A stretch of DNA of 64,000 bases from Spartobacteria bacterium (GTDB lineage: Bacteria; Verrucomicrobiota; Verrucomicrobiia; Chthoniobacterales; Chthoniobacteraceae), in assembly GCA_021324395.1 (NCBI GenBank), contig JAJPJG010000036.1, positions 47,368 to 111,367 on the forward strand, written 5' to 3'. Both the position numbers and the translations under genes were made by a program. A model generated the notes under the pieces. That model ran no database searches, was not told the DNA's origin, and saw only the letters and a list, made by a program, of their open reading frames with translations. This document shows positions 1 through 9,400 of this stretch, in pieces; positions within the stretch are counted from its first letter, which is position 1, and every line of letters starts with the position of its first letter.

Positions 1-276
1 GCGCACGAGCTCCGGCAGATTCGCGACGTTCACGTAAAAAAACGCCTGGAAAAGCTGCCCGATGATTTGATGCGTGCCGACCAGCAGCACGACCTCCCAT
101 TTGGTCCAGTCGCCGATGCGGTTAACGTATTGAAACAGCACTTCGATAAACACGATCTGCCCGACGAACCAGAGCAACTCGGTGAACATCCACAAGATGA
201 AGTTCGCCTTGAAATTCATTTCGCGGATCAGCGAGTTGCGAAACATGATCCCGTAAATTTCGAGATAGCGTCTCAT
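1..276 (-). CDS. ABC-2 type permease, N-terminal part (runs off the left edge)
   Basis: This is the first 92 codons of an integral-membrane protein that remains open at the window edge. After a short basic N-terminus (MRRYLEIYGIMFRNSLIREM) come hydrophobic segments at about residues 24-48 and 60-80. That is the pattern of ABC-2 export permeases of the COG3694/DUF990 kind. The ATG at 276 lies four bases past the stop of the upstream permease gene, and a good Shine-Dalgarno (GGAGGA) overlaps that gene's last codons, so the two should be co-translated. By family knowledge such pairs form a heteromeric exporter with a separate ATPase. No ATPase is visible here, and the substrate is unknown. Confidence 0.72.
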   Translation of the reverse strand, partial: MRRYLEIYGIMFRNSLIREMNFKANFILWMFTELLWFVGQIVFIEVLFQYVNRIGDWTKWEVVLLVGTHQIIGQLFQAFFYVNVANLPELVR

Positions 277-279
277 CGT

Positions 280-1086
280 TTATCCTCCGACGGCCTGGTA
301 ATGCCGCACTCCGCGTGACCACATCATCCGCGCCGTAAACCACGTCGCGAGCAGCCATCCCGTTTGAATCGCGAAGCCGCTCCACAACTGCGCTCCCCTC
401 ACCTTTTCCAAAAAAACCGCAATCGGGAAAAACAGCTCGTAGGTAAACGGCAGCCATTGCAGCGCGCCTTGCAGCCACGCCGGCATGATATCGAGCGGGA
501 AAATGTGACCGCTCAGGAAATATTCGAACGAGTAAAGAATGAACACGATGGTGGAAATCTCGAGAATCCAGAACGCGAGCATCGCCAGCGAATACGCGAC
601 GAAAAATTGGATCATGCCCGCCATCGCCAATGACACCACCGCGAGCGGCCACGTCAGCGGATCGCGCGGCAGCGTGATGTAATCGCGGAAATACCAAAAG
701 ATCGCGGCGACCGGCAGCAGCGTCACCACGGTGTATAACACACGATAACTCAGGAAAAGGCTGACTCGATACGCGAGATAGTTGATCGGTTTTGTCAGGA
801 ATGAGTTGATCAGTCCGTCGCGAATGTCCGCTGCGATCTGCCATTCGTCCTCCGTCGGCGTGACCAGATTGTCCACTAAAATGGTCAGCATGAAATAATA
901 GATCATTGAGTGGTATTCGTAGCCGCCAACGCTCTGTTGCCGCTCCGCAAATATCGCCCGCCAGATGAACACCGTTCCCGCCAGCGGGACGAAACCGAAC
1001 AGCGAGCGCAACAGAAAATTCCAGCGATATACGAACGTATTCTGCAGGCCGATATCAAAGACCTTGGCGTATTTTGCGAGATTCAT
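280..1086 (-). CDS. ABC-2 type transporter permease
   Basis: This 268-residue polytopic membrane protein has about six hydrophobic segments. Its N-terminus (MNLAKYAKVFDIGLQNTFVY) and its loop around residues 75-100 (EDEWQIAADIRDGLINSFLT, then KPINYLAYR) are typical of ABC-2 permeases of the COG4587/DUF990 type. They usually work with a sister permease and a cytoplasmic ATPase in drug, lipid or polysaccharide export. The ATG at 1086 was preferred over one at 1182 because it starts at the conserved N-terminus, and the 32 extra codons are not protein-like. The next gene begins four bases after its stop. Substrate cannot be told from sequence. Confidence 0.8.
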   Translation of the reverse strand: MNLAKYAKVFDIGLQNTFVYRWNFLLRSLFGFVPLAGTVFIWRAIFAERQQSVGGYEYHSMIYYFMLTILVDNLVTPTEDEWQIAADIRDGLINSFLTKPINYLAYRVSLFLSYRVLYTVVTLLPVAAIFWYFRDYITLPRDPLTWPLAVVSLAMAGMIQFFVAYSLAMLAFWILEISTIVFILYSFEYFLSGHIFPLDIMPAWLQGALQWLPFTYELFFPIAVFLEKVRGAQLWSGFAIQTGWLLATWFTARMMWSRGVRHYQAVGG

Positions 1087-1193
1087 GCGGCGGTTTGTTG
1101 AGCAATGTATCGTCCCGACCGCGAAAGCTGCGAGCGCGGAGTGATTCCGAAGTTGGAAGCCGGGGCGGACACTGCTTAGCATGGCGGCGCCCT

Positions 1194-1538
1194 GTGAAAA
1201 TTTTCAAACGCCTCGCGATTCTATTCCTGCTCATCGTGATTTTTTCCGTCGTGAGCTGGTGCTCGTTCTACGGCTTTTACATTGCCGCGCGTCTTTTCTA
1301 CTCGGTGCCCGTTGCGCGCGCGTGCGACGCAATCGGGGGCGTGATTCTCGTGCCGGCGCGGCTTTTTCTCCGCTGCTTCCGCATGGCGGATCAAAGTTCC
1401 GCACTGGCGGATCCAATGTTCTTCGCGACGATAAATGGCACGCTGCTCGGGATTATTTGCTATGGCGTTATGCGAACGGTTGGGTCGCGACGAAAAATCG
1501 CCGAGGACGACCAATCTGAATCTTTGCACAACCGGTGA
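1194..1538 (+). CDS. Small membrane protein, unknown function
   Basis: This is a 114-residue protein if the GTG at 1194 is the start. The polypeptide then begins VKIFKRLAILFLLIVIFSVV, a clean basic-then-hydrophobic membrane anchor. A second hydrophobic stretch lies near residues 80-97 (FFATINGTLLGIICYGVM). The reading frame stays open upstream to an ATG at 1074, but that stretch overlaps the divergent permease gene and looks non-coding. I do not recognise the family. It sits between a divergent transporter gene and the FHA gene, 24 bases upstream of the latter, and could be co-transcribed with it. Confidence 0.5.
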   Translation: MKIFKRLAILFLLIVIFSVVSWCSFYGFYIAARLFYSVPVARACDAIGGVILVPARLFLRCFRMADQSSALADPMFFATINGTLLGIICYGVMRTVGSRRKIAEDDQSESLHNR

Positions 1539-1562
1539 GCCATTTCGTATGTTGAAACAGTT

Positions 1563-2321
1563 ATGACCTCCCTCTCCCTCAAACAAGCCGACGGCTCGGA
1601 AACCACGCACGAACTCGATCGCGATCTCATGACGGTCGGACGCGAGCCGCACAGTAAGATTCTCCTCGATGACAGCACAACCTCGATTTACCACGCCGAA
1701 ATCCGGCACGCTGGCGGTGTTTACATTTTGCGCGATGCGGGTTCGTCAAACGGCACTTTCGTAAATGGAAATCGCGTGACCGAATGCGAGCTGCACGATG
1801 GCGACATCGTGAACTTCGCGGGCCAGGAAGCGGTGTTTCATAGCGATGAAGCGCCGAAACCGGCTGCGCTGCCGCACGAGAAATTCGCGCATGCCTTCGC
1901 GTTGAAGCTGAAGCATCTCGGCATTTTTCATCGCGAAAATAAAGAGCCCGAACCCGAGCCGACGCCGGAACCGCAGCAGCCGATGTTTGTTCACACGGCT
2001 TTGTTCTGGCTGAAGTCGACATTAACCGATGACCAGATCGAACTTTTCGAAGAGCGTCTCGCAGCGCTCACGAAAATAGAAACGGTGCATGCGGCTTATT
2101 TCGGCAAGCCTGCGGAAACAGATCGGCCTGTGATCGACCGCAGCTATTCCTATGCTCTGACGTTGATTTTTGAAGATCGCGCAAAGCAGGACGCGTATCA
2201 GCTTGATCCGATTCACATCAAGTTCCTGATGGATTGCGACCGCATGTGGAGCCGGCTAACAGTGTATGACGTGCAAGGTATCGCGCCACGCGCAGTGGAG
2301 TGTGAAGCGGTTGAGGAGTAG
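1563..2321 (+). CDS. FHA domain - Dabb (stress-responsive A/B barrel) fusion protein
   Basis: This is a 252-residue cytoplasmic protein with two recognisable domains. Residues about 20-95 form a forkhead-associated domain: VGRE near 25-28, S and H at 41-44 (SIYHAEI), and the SSNGTFVNG signature at 61-69. FHA domains bind phosphothreonine peptides. A proline/glutamate-rich linker (about 128-140) leads to residues 141-245, which match a Dabb ferredoxin-like barrel (MFVHTALFWLKSTLTDDQIE near its start, FEDRAKQDAY and DPIHIKF later). Dabb domains usually occur as small stand-alone dimers. The fusion suggests phosphopeptide-dependent recruitment, which is inference. The gene lies 27 bases upstream of uxaC and may be co-transcribed with it. 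Confidence 0.82.
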   Translation: MTSLSLKQADGSETTHELDRDLMTVGREPHSKILLDDSTTSIYHAEIRHAGGVYILRDAGSSNGTFVNGNRVTECELHDGDIVNFAGQEAVFHSDEAPKPAALPHEKFAHAFALKLKHLGIFHRENKEPEPEPTPEPQQPMFVHTALFWLKSTLTDDQIELFEERLAALTKIETVHAAYFGKPAETDRPVIDRSYSYALTLIFEDRAKQDAYQLDPIHIKFLMDCDRMWSRLTVYDVQGIAPRAVECEAVEE

Positions 2322-2348
2322 TCACTCTCAACCTTAGCTACTAACTCG

Positions 2349-3758
2349 ATGACCACTTTCATTACCGACGACTTCCTTCTGCAATCCGATGTCGCGCGTG
2401 AGCTTTACCATGAGCATGCGAAATCGCAGCGCATTTTCGATTACCACTGTCACCTGCCGCCGCAGCAGATTGCGGCGAATCGCAAGTTCGAAAACCTCAC
2501 GCAGATTTGGCTTGAAGGCGATCACTACAAATGGCGCGCGATGCGCTCAAATGGCATTCCCGAGAAGTATTGCACCGGCGACGCAAGTGACTGGGAGAAG
2601 TTTCTCGCCTACGCACGCACGGTGCCGAAGACGCTGCGCAATCCGCTCTATCACTGGACGCATCTCGAGCTGCAACGCTATTTCGGCATCGACGAATTGC
2701 TGAACGAAGAATCGGCGAAGTCGATTTGGAATCGCGCCAATGAGCAGCTCACGCAGATGCCGGTGCAAGCGCTTTTGGAGAAAAGCAACGTCGCTGTCGT
2801 CTGCACGACGGATGATCCGACTGACACGCTCGATGCACACAAAGCGATCCGCGAAGAAGGAAAGCTAACAACGCGCATCTATCCTGCTTTTCGCCCCGAC
2901 AAAGCGCTCAGCGTAGATCAGCCCGAAGCTTTCAATAGCTATATCGATAAGCTCGCCGAGGTAAGTGGAATCGTGTGCAATAGCTTTCAAAGCTATCTGT
3001 CGGCTTTAGAGCAGCGCCATAGCTTCTTTCACCAAATGGGCGGACGACTATCTGATCACGGTATGACTGTCGTCGACGCCATGGATTGCACGGAAAAAGA
3101 CGCGCAGCAGATCTTCGACGCCACGCGCGCAGGCAGGCAACCCACGCCGGAAGAAGCCGCGAAGTTCCGCAGCTATATGATGCTTTTCTTCGGCCATCTC
3201 GATGCCGGCAAAGGCTGGACGAAACAGCTTCACCTCGGCGCATTGCGCAACAATAACACGCGCCTGCTGCGCCAGCTCGGCGCTGATACAGGCTTCGACT
3301 CCATCGGCGACTGGCCCCAAGCTGCATCGCTCGCTCGTTATCTCGACAAGCTCGATAGCGATAATCGCCTGCCGAAGATGGTGCTCTATAACTTGAACCC
3401 TGCCGATAACTACGTTGTGGGCACGATGATCGGCAATTTCCAGGACGGAACGATTCCGGGGAAACTGCAATTTGGCAGCGGCTGGTGGTTTCTCGATCAA
3501 AAAGAAGCGATGGAATGGCAGCTCAACGCACTCTCAAACCTCGGCCTGCTCAGCCGCTTCGTCGGCATGCTCACCGATTCGCGCAGCTTCCTGTCATATC
3601 CGCGCCATGAATATTTCCGGCGCATTCTCTGCAATATGATCGGTCGTGAAGTGGCAAATGGCGAATTGCCGCACGACGTAGAACTACTGGGCGGCATGGT
3701 GCGTGACATATGCTTTTGGAATGCGCACCGTTATTTCGGGCTGGATGTAGGCGAATAA
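2349..3758 (+). CDS. uxaC: Uronate (glucuronate) isomerase
   Basis: This 469-residue enzyme isomerises D-glucuronate to D-fructuronate and D-galacturonate to D-tagaturonate, the first step in cytoplasmic hexuronate breakdown. It belongs to the amidohydrolase superfamily. The metal-site motif FDYHCHLPP (His33 and His35) is near the N-terminus, and conserved family segments follow throughout (FFGHLDAGKGWTKQLHLGAL, NPADNYVVGTMIGNFQDG, GSGWWFLDQK, LTDSRSFLSYPRHEYFRRIL). Length equals the usual 465-475 residues. No other uxu/uxa genes are in the window, so it may serve degradation of plant pectin or glucuronan with genes elsewhere. Confidence 0.96.
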   Translation: MTTFITDDFLLQSDVARELYHEHAKSQRIFDYHCHLPPQQIAANRKFENLTQIWLEGDHYKWRAMRSNGIPEKYCTGDASDWEKFLAYARTVPKTLRNPLYHWTHLELQRYFGIDELLNEESAKSIWNRANEQLTQMPVQALLEKSNVAVVCTTDDPTDTLDAHKAIREEGKLTTRIYPAFRPDKALSVDQPEAFNSYIDKLAEVSGIVCNSFQSYLSALEQRHSFFHQMGGRLSDHGMTVVDAMDCTEKDAQQIFDATRAGRQPTPEEAAKFRSYMMLFFGHLDAGKGWTKQLHLGALRNNNTRLLRQLGADTGFDSIGDWPQAASLARYLDKLDSDNRLPKMVLYNLNPADNYVVGTMIGNFQDGTIPGKLQFGSGWWFLDQKEAMEWQLNALSNLGLLSRFVGMLTDSRSFLSYPRHEYFRRILCNMIGREVANGELPHDVELLGGMVRDICFWNAHRYFGLDVGE

Positions 3759-3907
3759 GGAAGAACTTTGCCGGTAAAAGAGGAAACGTGCTTTTCATGA
3801 CGTAAACCTTCATTTTGCAGCGGTTTGACCGCAAACACTGGTAATCATCTAAACCGTATCAGTGAACTACTTTTTGTATTGCTTATGTAAATGCGTAAAT
3901 TAGGGAT

Positions 3908-4732
3908 GTGCGCCCCCAATTGGCCAGATTCCCCAGCAGCGGCAACCGGTTTGGAAATCCGAGACGGAAACCGGGCAGCGCGTTTACCCTAGTCGAGCTT
4001 CTCGTGGTCATCGGGATCATGGTCATCATGATGACCATGCTGATTCCGGCCTTTAATACGATCCGCAACGGGTCGGACCTGACGAAAGCCAGTTACGATA
4101 TTGCCGGCACGTTGTCGCAGGCTCGCGCATATGCGATGGCGAATGACACTTTTGTCTGGGTCGGGCTTTTGGAAGTCGATGCAGGTCAAAGCAATTCGGC
4201 ATCGCGGCAAGTTCCTGGCGTGGGGACGCTGGCTATTGCTTCCATTGCCTCAAAAGACGGAACCCGCGGCTATGATATTAACAGTAGCACTTTATCCAAT
4301 CCGGCGTGGAATTACAATAAAGGAGCCAATTTCGTCGCGGTTGGAAAACTGCAAAGATACGACAATGTTCATCTTGCCCCTCTTTTTTCCACGATTCCAA
4401 ATAGCGGAGGGACAAAACGCCCGACCGTTAGCTCAGGTGCTTATCAACTGGGAAATTCAACGGCTAATCCCAATCCTGGTAAATGCGTAACGCCATTCGA
4501 CTGGCCACTGGGAACAGACATTGACGCGGGCCAATATTCCTTCAAGCGAGTCATAAACTTTGATCCCCAAGGTATCGCTCGAATTCAGTATTCGGGGAAT
4601 AACGACAGCATCGAGCAATACATGGAAATCGGTCTGCAGCAGACCCACGGCACTGTCGTTAGCACCGGGTCGAACGTCGCGGCGGTGCAGGTCGATTGCA
4701 TGTCCGGCTCCACCCATATTTACCGCCCATGA
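3908..4732 (+). CDS. Verru_Chthon cassette protein D (prepilin-like)
   Basis: This is a 274-residue protein with a type IV pilin/pseudopilin N-terminus: a basic leader, then SAFTLVELLVVIGIMVIMMT as the hydrophobic helix with the conserved Glu. The long C-terminal body contains a pilin-type helix (SYDIAGTLSQARAYAMAND). It opens a five-gene set in the order D-B-C-A plus a secreted protein. This matches the Verru_Chthon cassette described by TIGRFAM for Verrucomicrobium and Chthoniobacter, whose function is unknown. The start used is GTG at 3908. Its Shine-Dalgarno is too close to be convincing, so a start a few codons later is possible. It overlaps the next gene by ATGA. Confidence 0.78.
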   Translation: MRPQLARFPSSGNRFGNPRRKPGSAFTLVELLVVIGIMVIMMTMLIPAFNTIRNGSDLTKASYDIAGTLSQARAYAMANDTFVWVGLLEVDAGQSNSASRQVPGVGTLAIASIASKDGTRGYDINSSTLSNPAWNYNKGANFVAVGKLQRYDNVHLAPLFSTIPNSGGTKRPTVSSGAYQLGNSTANPNPGKCVTPFDWPLGTDIDAGQYSFKRVINFDPQGIARIQYSGNNDSIEQYMEIGLQQTHGTVVSTGSNVAAVQVDCMSGSTHIYRP

Positions 4733-5253
4733 AGAAAAAACGCGCCGCCTTTTCCCTGGTCGAAGTCACGCTTGCTCTTGGCATCGCAGCTTTTTGTCTC
4801 CTCGCCATATTTGGTCTGCTGCCCACCGGCTTAAATAGCAACCAAACGAGCATTCACCAGACGGTCGCTTCGGGACTGGCTTCAATGCTCGTTACCGATC
4901 TTCGTGCAACACCAAAGGCAGCTCCAGGAACAACTACGGCGTATAAATCTCCGCGATTCCTCATCCCGATTCCCGCTTTTGGCAATGCCACGCACACACT
5001 CTTCCTTAAAGAGGATGGATCGATTTCTGGAACCATTGATCAAAGTGCGAATGGCCTCTCATCACCACTCTACCGGGCAATGCTGGAGTTTAAAGGGCCT
5101 GCATTAAGGACTCCGCCGAATCAGATGGATAAAAGAGCGATGACTGTTCGCGTTCTCATTACCTGGCCGGCTCTGGCCGACTCTACCGCCAACACGATTC
5201 CCACAAAATTCGCCGGGTCATTTGAAACTGTCACCACACTGGACCGCAATTGA
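4729..5253 (+). CDS. Verru_Chthon cassette protein B (prepilin-like)
   Basis: This 174-residue protein begins MKKKRAAFSLVEVTLALGIA, a prepilin-type leader with the A-FSLVE processing motif and a hydrophobic helix (residues about 7-30). The conserved LLPTGLNSNQ follows, a stretch I associate with cassette protein B. The ATG at 4729 overlaps the stop of the upstream gene (ATGA), which fixes the start better than an upstream ATG at 4696 inside the previous gene. The gene directly abuts the C protein gene. The protein is probably exported through a type II/IV-pilus-like assembly system; no peptidase or ATPase gene is nearby. Confidence 0.82.
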   Translation: MKKKRAAFSLVEVTLALGIAAFCLLAIFGLLPTGLNSNQTSIHQTVASGLASMLVTDLRATPKAAPGTTTAYKSPRFLIPIPAFGNATHTLFLKEDGSISGTIDQSANGLSSPLYRAMLEFKGPALRTPPNQMDKRAMTVRVLITWPALADSTANTIPTKFAGSFETVTTLDRN

Positions 5254-6399
5254 ATGAACTCGAAAATTCGTCCTCCATTTTGTGCGAGCGCTTTTACGTT
5301 GGTGGAGCTTTTGGTCTCGATGGCCGTTCTGACGCTGCTTTTCGTTGTGATGTCGCAGTTGGTAAATAGCACCACGATTGTTTCCACCAGCAGCAGGAAA
5401 CAATTGGATGCCGACAGTGAAGCTCGCGTCGTCTTCGATCGCATGCTTCTGGATTTCGAAAAGATGATCAAAAGGAAGGATGTTGACTTTCTTTTTTCAA
5501 AGCAGAGCGGCGGCGGAAACTCGGGGAGCAACGACAAGTTCTTCTTCTACAGCGAAGCACCGGCTTATGCCCCAAGCAGCCTAAGTTTCAAAAGCCCCGT
5601 GGCGCTGATCGGCTATCGAGTCAATTCCAGCTACCAACTGGAACGTCTTGGAAAAATGCTGACCTGGTCCACGACCGGAAGCAATCCCGGCAGCGTGGTT
5701 TTCCTCACCTTTCCGCCCGGCAGCACTACACCGATTCCTGGATCTACCTTGGCGGGGAGTTGGTCGGGCACAATCGGGACTTCTCCGCTCTACAACGGCA
5801 CGGACAATGACTATCACGTAATTGCCGAGACGGTATATCGCATGGAATTCTGCTTTCAGGTGAAGGATCTATCGAGTTCAAATTCGCTTGGCGCGAAATA
5901 TTCAAACTACCCTGTGGCTTATTTCGCCTCCGGTTCTACAAACTCCAGCACGATTAATAGTAATGCGCCAACCACCTCTGCCAATAGCGCAAAGGTCGGA
6001 GATCGGTGGTATGACAGCAGCGGCAATCACTCTTATTTTTGTTCTGCTGTTGATCCGACGACTCAAAAACCCACATGGCAGCCCTTGGGAATGGACGACG
6101 TTCTCGGCGTCGTTGTCACGATCGCGCTGCTGGATAATACCAGCCGGCGGGTAATCCTGGATCCGACCACCAACGCGATCAGGTCAAGCCTGGGCGATAA
6201 GATGATCTCGGCTTTCAGTGATTCCAACAATTCCGACATTCAACCAAGCAGTGGCTCTCCAAAGCTCATGTCGGAGATATGGCTATCGAGTCTTAATACA
6301 CCGAACTTTGCCTCCAACTCCGTCGATCCCGCCTTTCCAAGGATCGCAGCATCCCAAATCCGGATTTATCAACGCTGCTTCAGCTTAAAAGCAAAATAG
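5254..6399 (+). CDS. Verru_Chthon cassette protein C (prepilin-like)
   Basis: This is a 381-residue protein with a prepilin N-terminus (CASAFTLVELLVSMAVLTLL) and then VSTSSRKQLDADSEARVVFD, a minor-pseudopilin-like helix. The C-terminal body is rich in Ser, Thr and Asn. The ATG follows the stop of the previous gene with no gap (TGAATGA), showing translational coupling. It fits cassette protein C by order and length. Together with D and B it probably supplies small exported subunits that accompany the very large A protein. This role is inference from operon structure, since the cassette has no established function. Confidence 0.8.
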   Translation: MNSKIRPPFCASAFTLVELLVSMAVLTLLFVVMSQLVNSTTIVSTSSRKQLDADSEARVVFDRMLLDFEKMIKRKDVDFLFSKQSGGGNSGSNDKFFFYSEAPAYAPSSLSFKSPVALIGYRVNSSYQLERLGKMLTWSTTGSNPGSVVFLTFPPGSTTPIPGSTLAGSWSGTIGTSPLYNGTDNDYHVIAETVYRMEFCFQVKDLSSSNSLGAKYSNYPVAYFASGSTNSSTINSNAPTTSANSAKVGDRWYDSSGNHSYFCSAVDPTTQKPTWQPLGMDDVLGVVVTIALLDNTSRRVILDPTTNAIRSSLGDKMISAFSDSNNSDIQPSSGSPKLMSEIWLSSLNTPNFASNSVDPAFPRIAASQIRIYQRCFSLKAK

Positions 6400-6404
6400 C
6401 TCCT

Positions 6405-9400
6405 ATGAAACTGCCCCCATCTTCCAAGCGGCGCGGAGCCGCCCTGGTTATTGTTCTAGCTTTTATCGTTCTCCTCACCGGCATGGTTGTAGCCTTCTTT
6501 GCGCGCGCGATGAGTGAGCGGCAAATCTCAAATAGCAGCGCGAACCAGACGCGGGTGGATATTCTTGCGGATGGCGCCAGCGACCAGATTATCGCCGATT
6601 TGAAGCAGGAAATCACAGCATCGTCGGCAGCCACGGTCATTGCCACCGGCACGGTCAATACCTACCTTTATCTCGCGGGGACAAACACCACCTTCGTCCC
6701 GTATCGTGTAGGCACAAATAACAATCTGCCAAACCTCGTCAAACGGAGCGCCGCCGGGCAATCGTTTTTCTCCGGCGCCGCCTATGCCAATTCCACTAAT
6801 TTTCCAGCGAGCAATCGCGCAGCTGTGGTATCCGGCACGGTAGGCGTCTCTTCCACTACTCAAACGATCAATTATCGGTATGTCTCGCCTGAGCGATGGA
6901 ATAAATCCCTTTTGCTGCCGGTGACCAGTGGCACCAGCTTTGATCCCACGCCGGCGGGCTTTGTTGCGCCCGACTGGGTTCTTGTGGCGCGCAGCGGCAC
7001 GAATCCAACTACATGGTCCCCGAATCTAATCACCTCCGGCACAGATCCGAATTCGGTGGTTGGTCGCTATGCTTATACAATTTATGATGAAGGAGGTCTG
7101 CTCGACGTCAATGCTGCCGGTTATCCGATGCAGGGCGGCACTGGCGCTTATACTAACCCGCTCCCGCTGCTTACAGGTTCACAGACTGGATATAAAAACA
7201 GTCTTGCCTTTGCCGATCTCACACAGATTCCCGGAATCAATTCCCTTACTACCGCGCAACAGCAGAAACTAACCTATAATCTTGTGGGATGGCGTAATTC
7301 CGCCACTGCGCAGCCAACCGGCTCTTTTCCAAACCTCAGCTTCAGCACAGGAGCAAATTATTACAATTACCTTCTGGCCAATACCACCGGGTTTCTTACG
7401 GTCTCAGGAACTGCGCTGAATAATGGTCAATCCGACCGCATGTTCTCGAGCAGGCAGGAATTGATCAAGTTCCTGCAAAGCGGCCTTAGCATATCGGGCA
7501 CCAATCTTTCAGCTCTGAACTATCTGACGACGTTCACTCGTGATATAAACCAGCCATCTTATGTCGCAGCCGTTCAGACGAACCCGTCCTCACCCCCACC
7601 CGTAGTTCTAGCTGCAAGCCAAGGCGGGAATAGTGCGGTCGGTGGCGACAAATTGATCAATCCCAGTTTTCCAGGCACACGAGTGCAGGCGTCCTTCACA
7701 CGTCTCGATGGTTCCACTGCAAATATCGGTGATCCATTGGTCAATAAGCGCTTTGCCCTCAACCGTCTTGCATGGGTCACTCCTTACGGTGCGATTTCAA
7801 ATGGGGCCGTATATAATCCGGCGGTTCCGGCAGCGGTGATCACCGCTTTGAAAAACAACGGACTGACTGACAGCTACCTCTTGCTCGGCACCGCCCAGAA
7901 TATCCAAAACTATTTCGGCCTGACTTGGGATGGCAGCAGGTGGGTTTATGACATACATCGAGGAACGTCTGGCACCGCGCGAATTATCAAGCTCGTCGGG
8001 AGGCCTTCTAGTGTTCCGACGGCAGATTCCGCCAAATACGTTCAGGATTCCAACCGCGAACCTGATTTCTTTGAGTTGTTGAAAGCAGGGATTTCTGTCG
8101 GCTCATTAGGCAAGGCGGCAACTACTTCCAATGCCGATATAACTTCGGGCCAGCAACCGAGCGCCTACGGCGTTGCGCAGGTCCCGCTCAACATGCGCTA
8201 TGCTTTTGATAGCTCGGTTGATTACCATATCATCCAAATTGGAGCTAACATCCTTAGCGAGATCAATCCCACGAGTTATCCGATTCGGATCGCCTTTGAT
8301 GACGGGAGTGGCCGCGGCTCGGGTTTGCCAACGGGTCCAGCTTGGGAATTTCAGGGAGTCACAGACCTGCCTTATCTGCAATATGTCTTCAACGGTGGGC
8401 TGCGGATTCAAGCGCCGAATCCGGCGCCGACTGGCGGGGCGGCTGACAATTCACCCTTTCAATATCCAGTCTCGGTAAATAAGCCTCTGATTACTCCTGG
8501 AAACGCCTATATGATCCAGGTTCCTGCCGTCTGGAATCCGTATGATCCGAATGGCACGCCAGGCGTTCTTCGCCCAAGCCAGTTTCGGATTGTCATCGAC
8601 AACAACGACCCCTTATCCCCCAGTGGGAGTAGTAACCCAAGCCTAAACGTCTGGCATGGAGCAGTGGCCGATGCTGCCACAACCGGACCGTCTGGACCGA
8701 ACTCAGGAATGCTCCCTCCCCATCCGGTTTATTCGTGGACTGTGAGTGGATTGGGAAAGACCACGGAATATCCCACTCAACCGCCGAACTATCCATCGCC
8801 GGGCCGCGGAACCCCTATTTTTGATGCGGTGAAATTCGACGACGGTAACGGCGCGCTATTTCGCGAGCCGACTGTTATTTTCAAAGCCCAGAGCGCCACC
8901 ACCGGAAACGCGACGCGGGTTAACGCACTGCTAAATGCAACTCCCGGAAACGTAAGCCCCGCGCCGGGAAATATTACCTCATTGGATGCGAATCCATTAC
9001 CGGGTGAAAGCGACGGCTCCACGGGCCCTTGGGCGCCGTTGGTTTTGGGTCAGTTCCCCTTGGCTTTTTCCAAGGACAATACCAACACGACCACTTACTA
9101 CACGGGAACTGGCTTGATCGGGCTCGCAACGGGAAACGGCGATAACCGAGTTTACTTTACCTATCGCCTCCAGTATCAGGACGCGAGCGGTAATTGGATC
9201 ACCTATGACACCAAGTATGGCCGGACGACCCATGGGTTATGCGTTTTCCAATCAGATGTTACGCCTGGAACTTTTAGCCCATGTGTTATCAGAGGATCGG
9301 ATCGAGGTGACTTTTCAACTTATAGCTGGGCCTCGGCGATAGATCCCCGCACCGCCCGGTTTGGGTTGTTTATGGACGCTATTAATATCCACCATAACCA

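Noticed and set aside
3759..3907. Small gene or riboswitch between uxaC and the Verru_Chthon operon
   Set aside because: Only 149 bases, without a strong hairpin or frame; most likely a promoter region.
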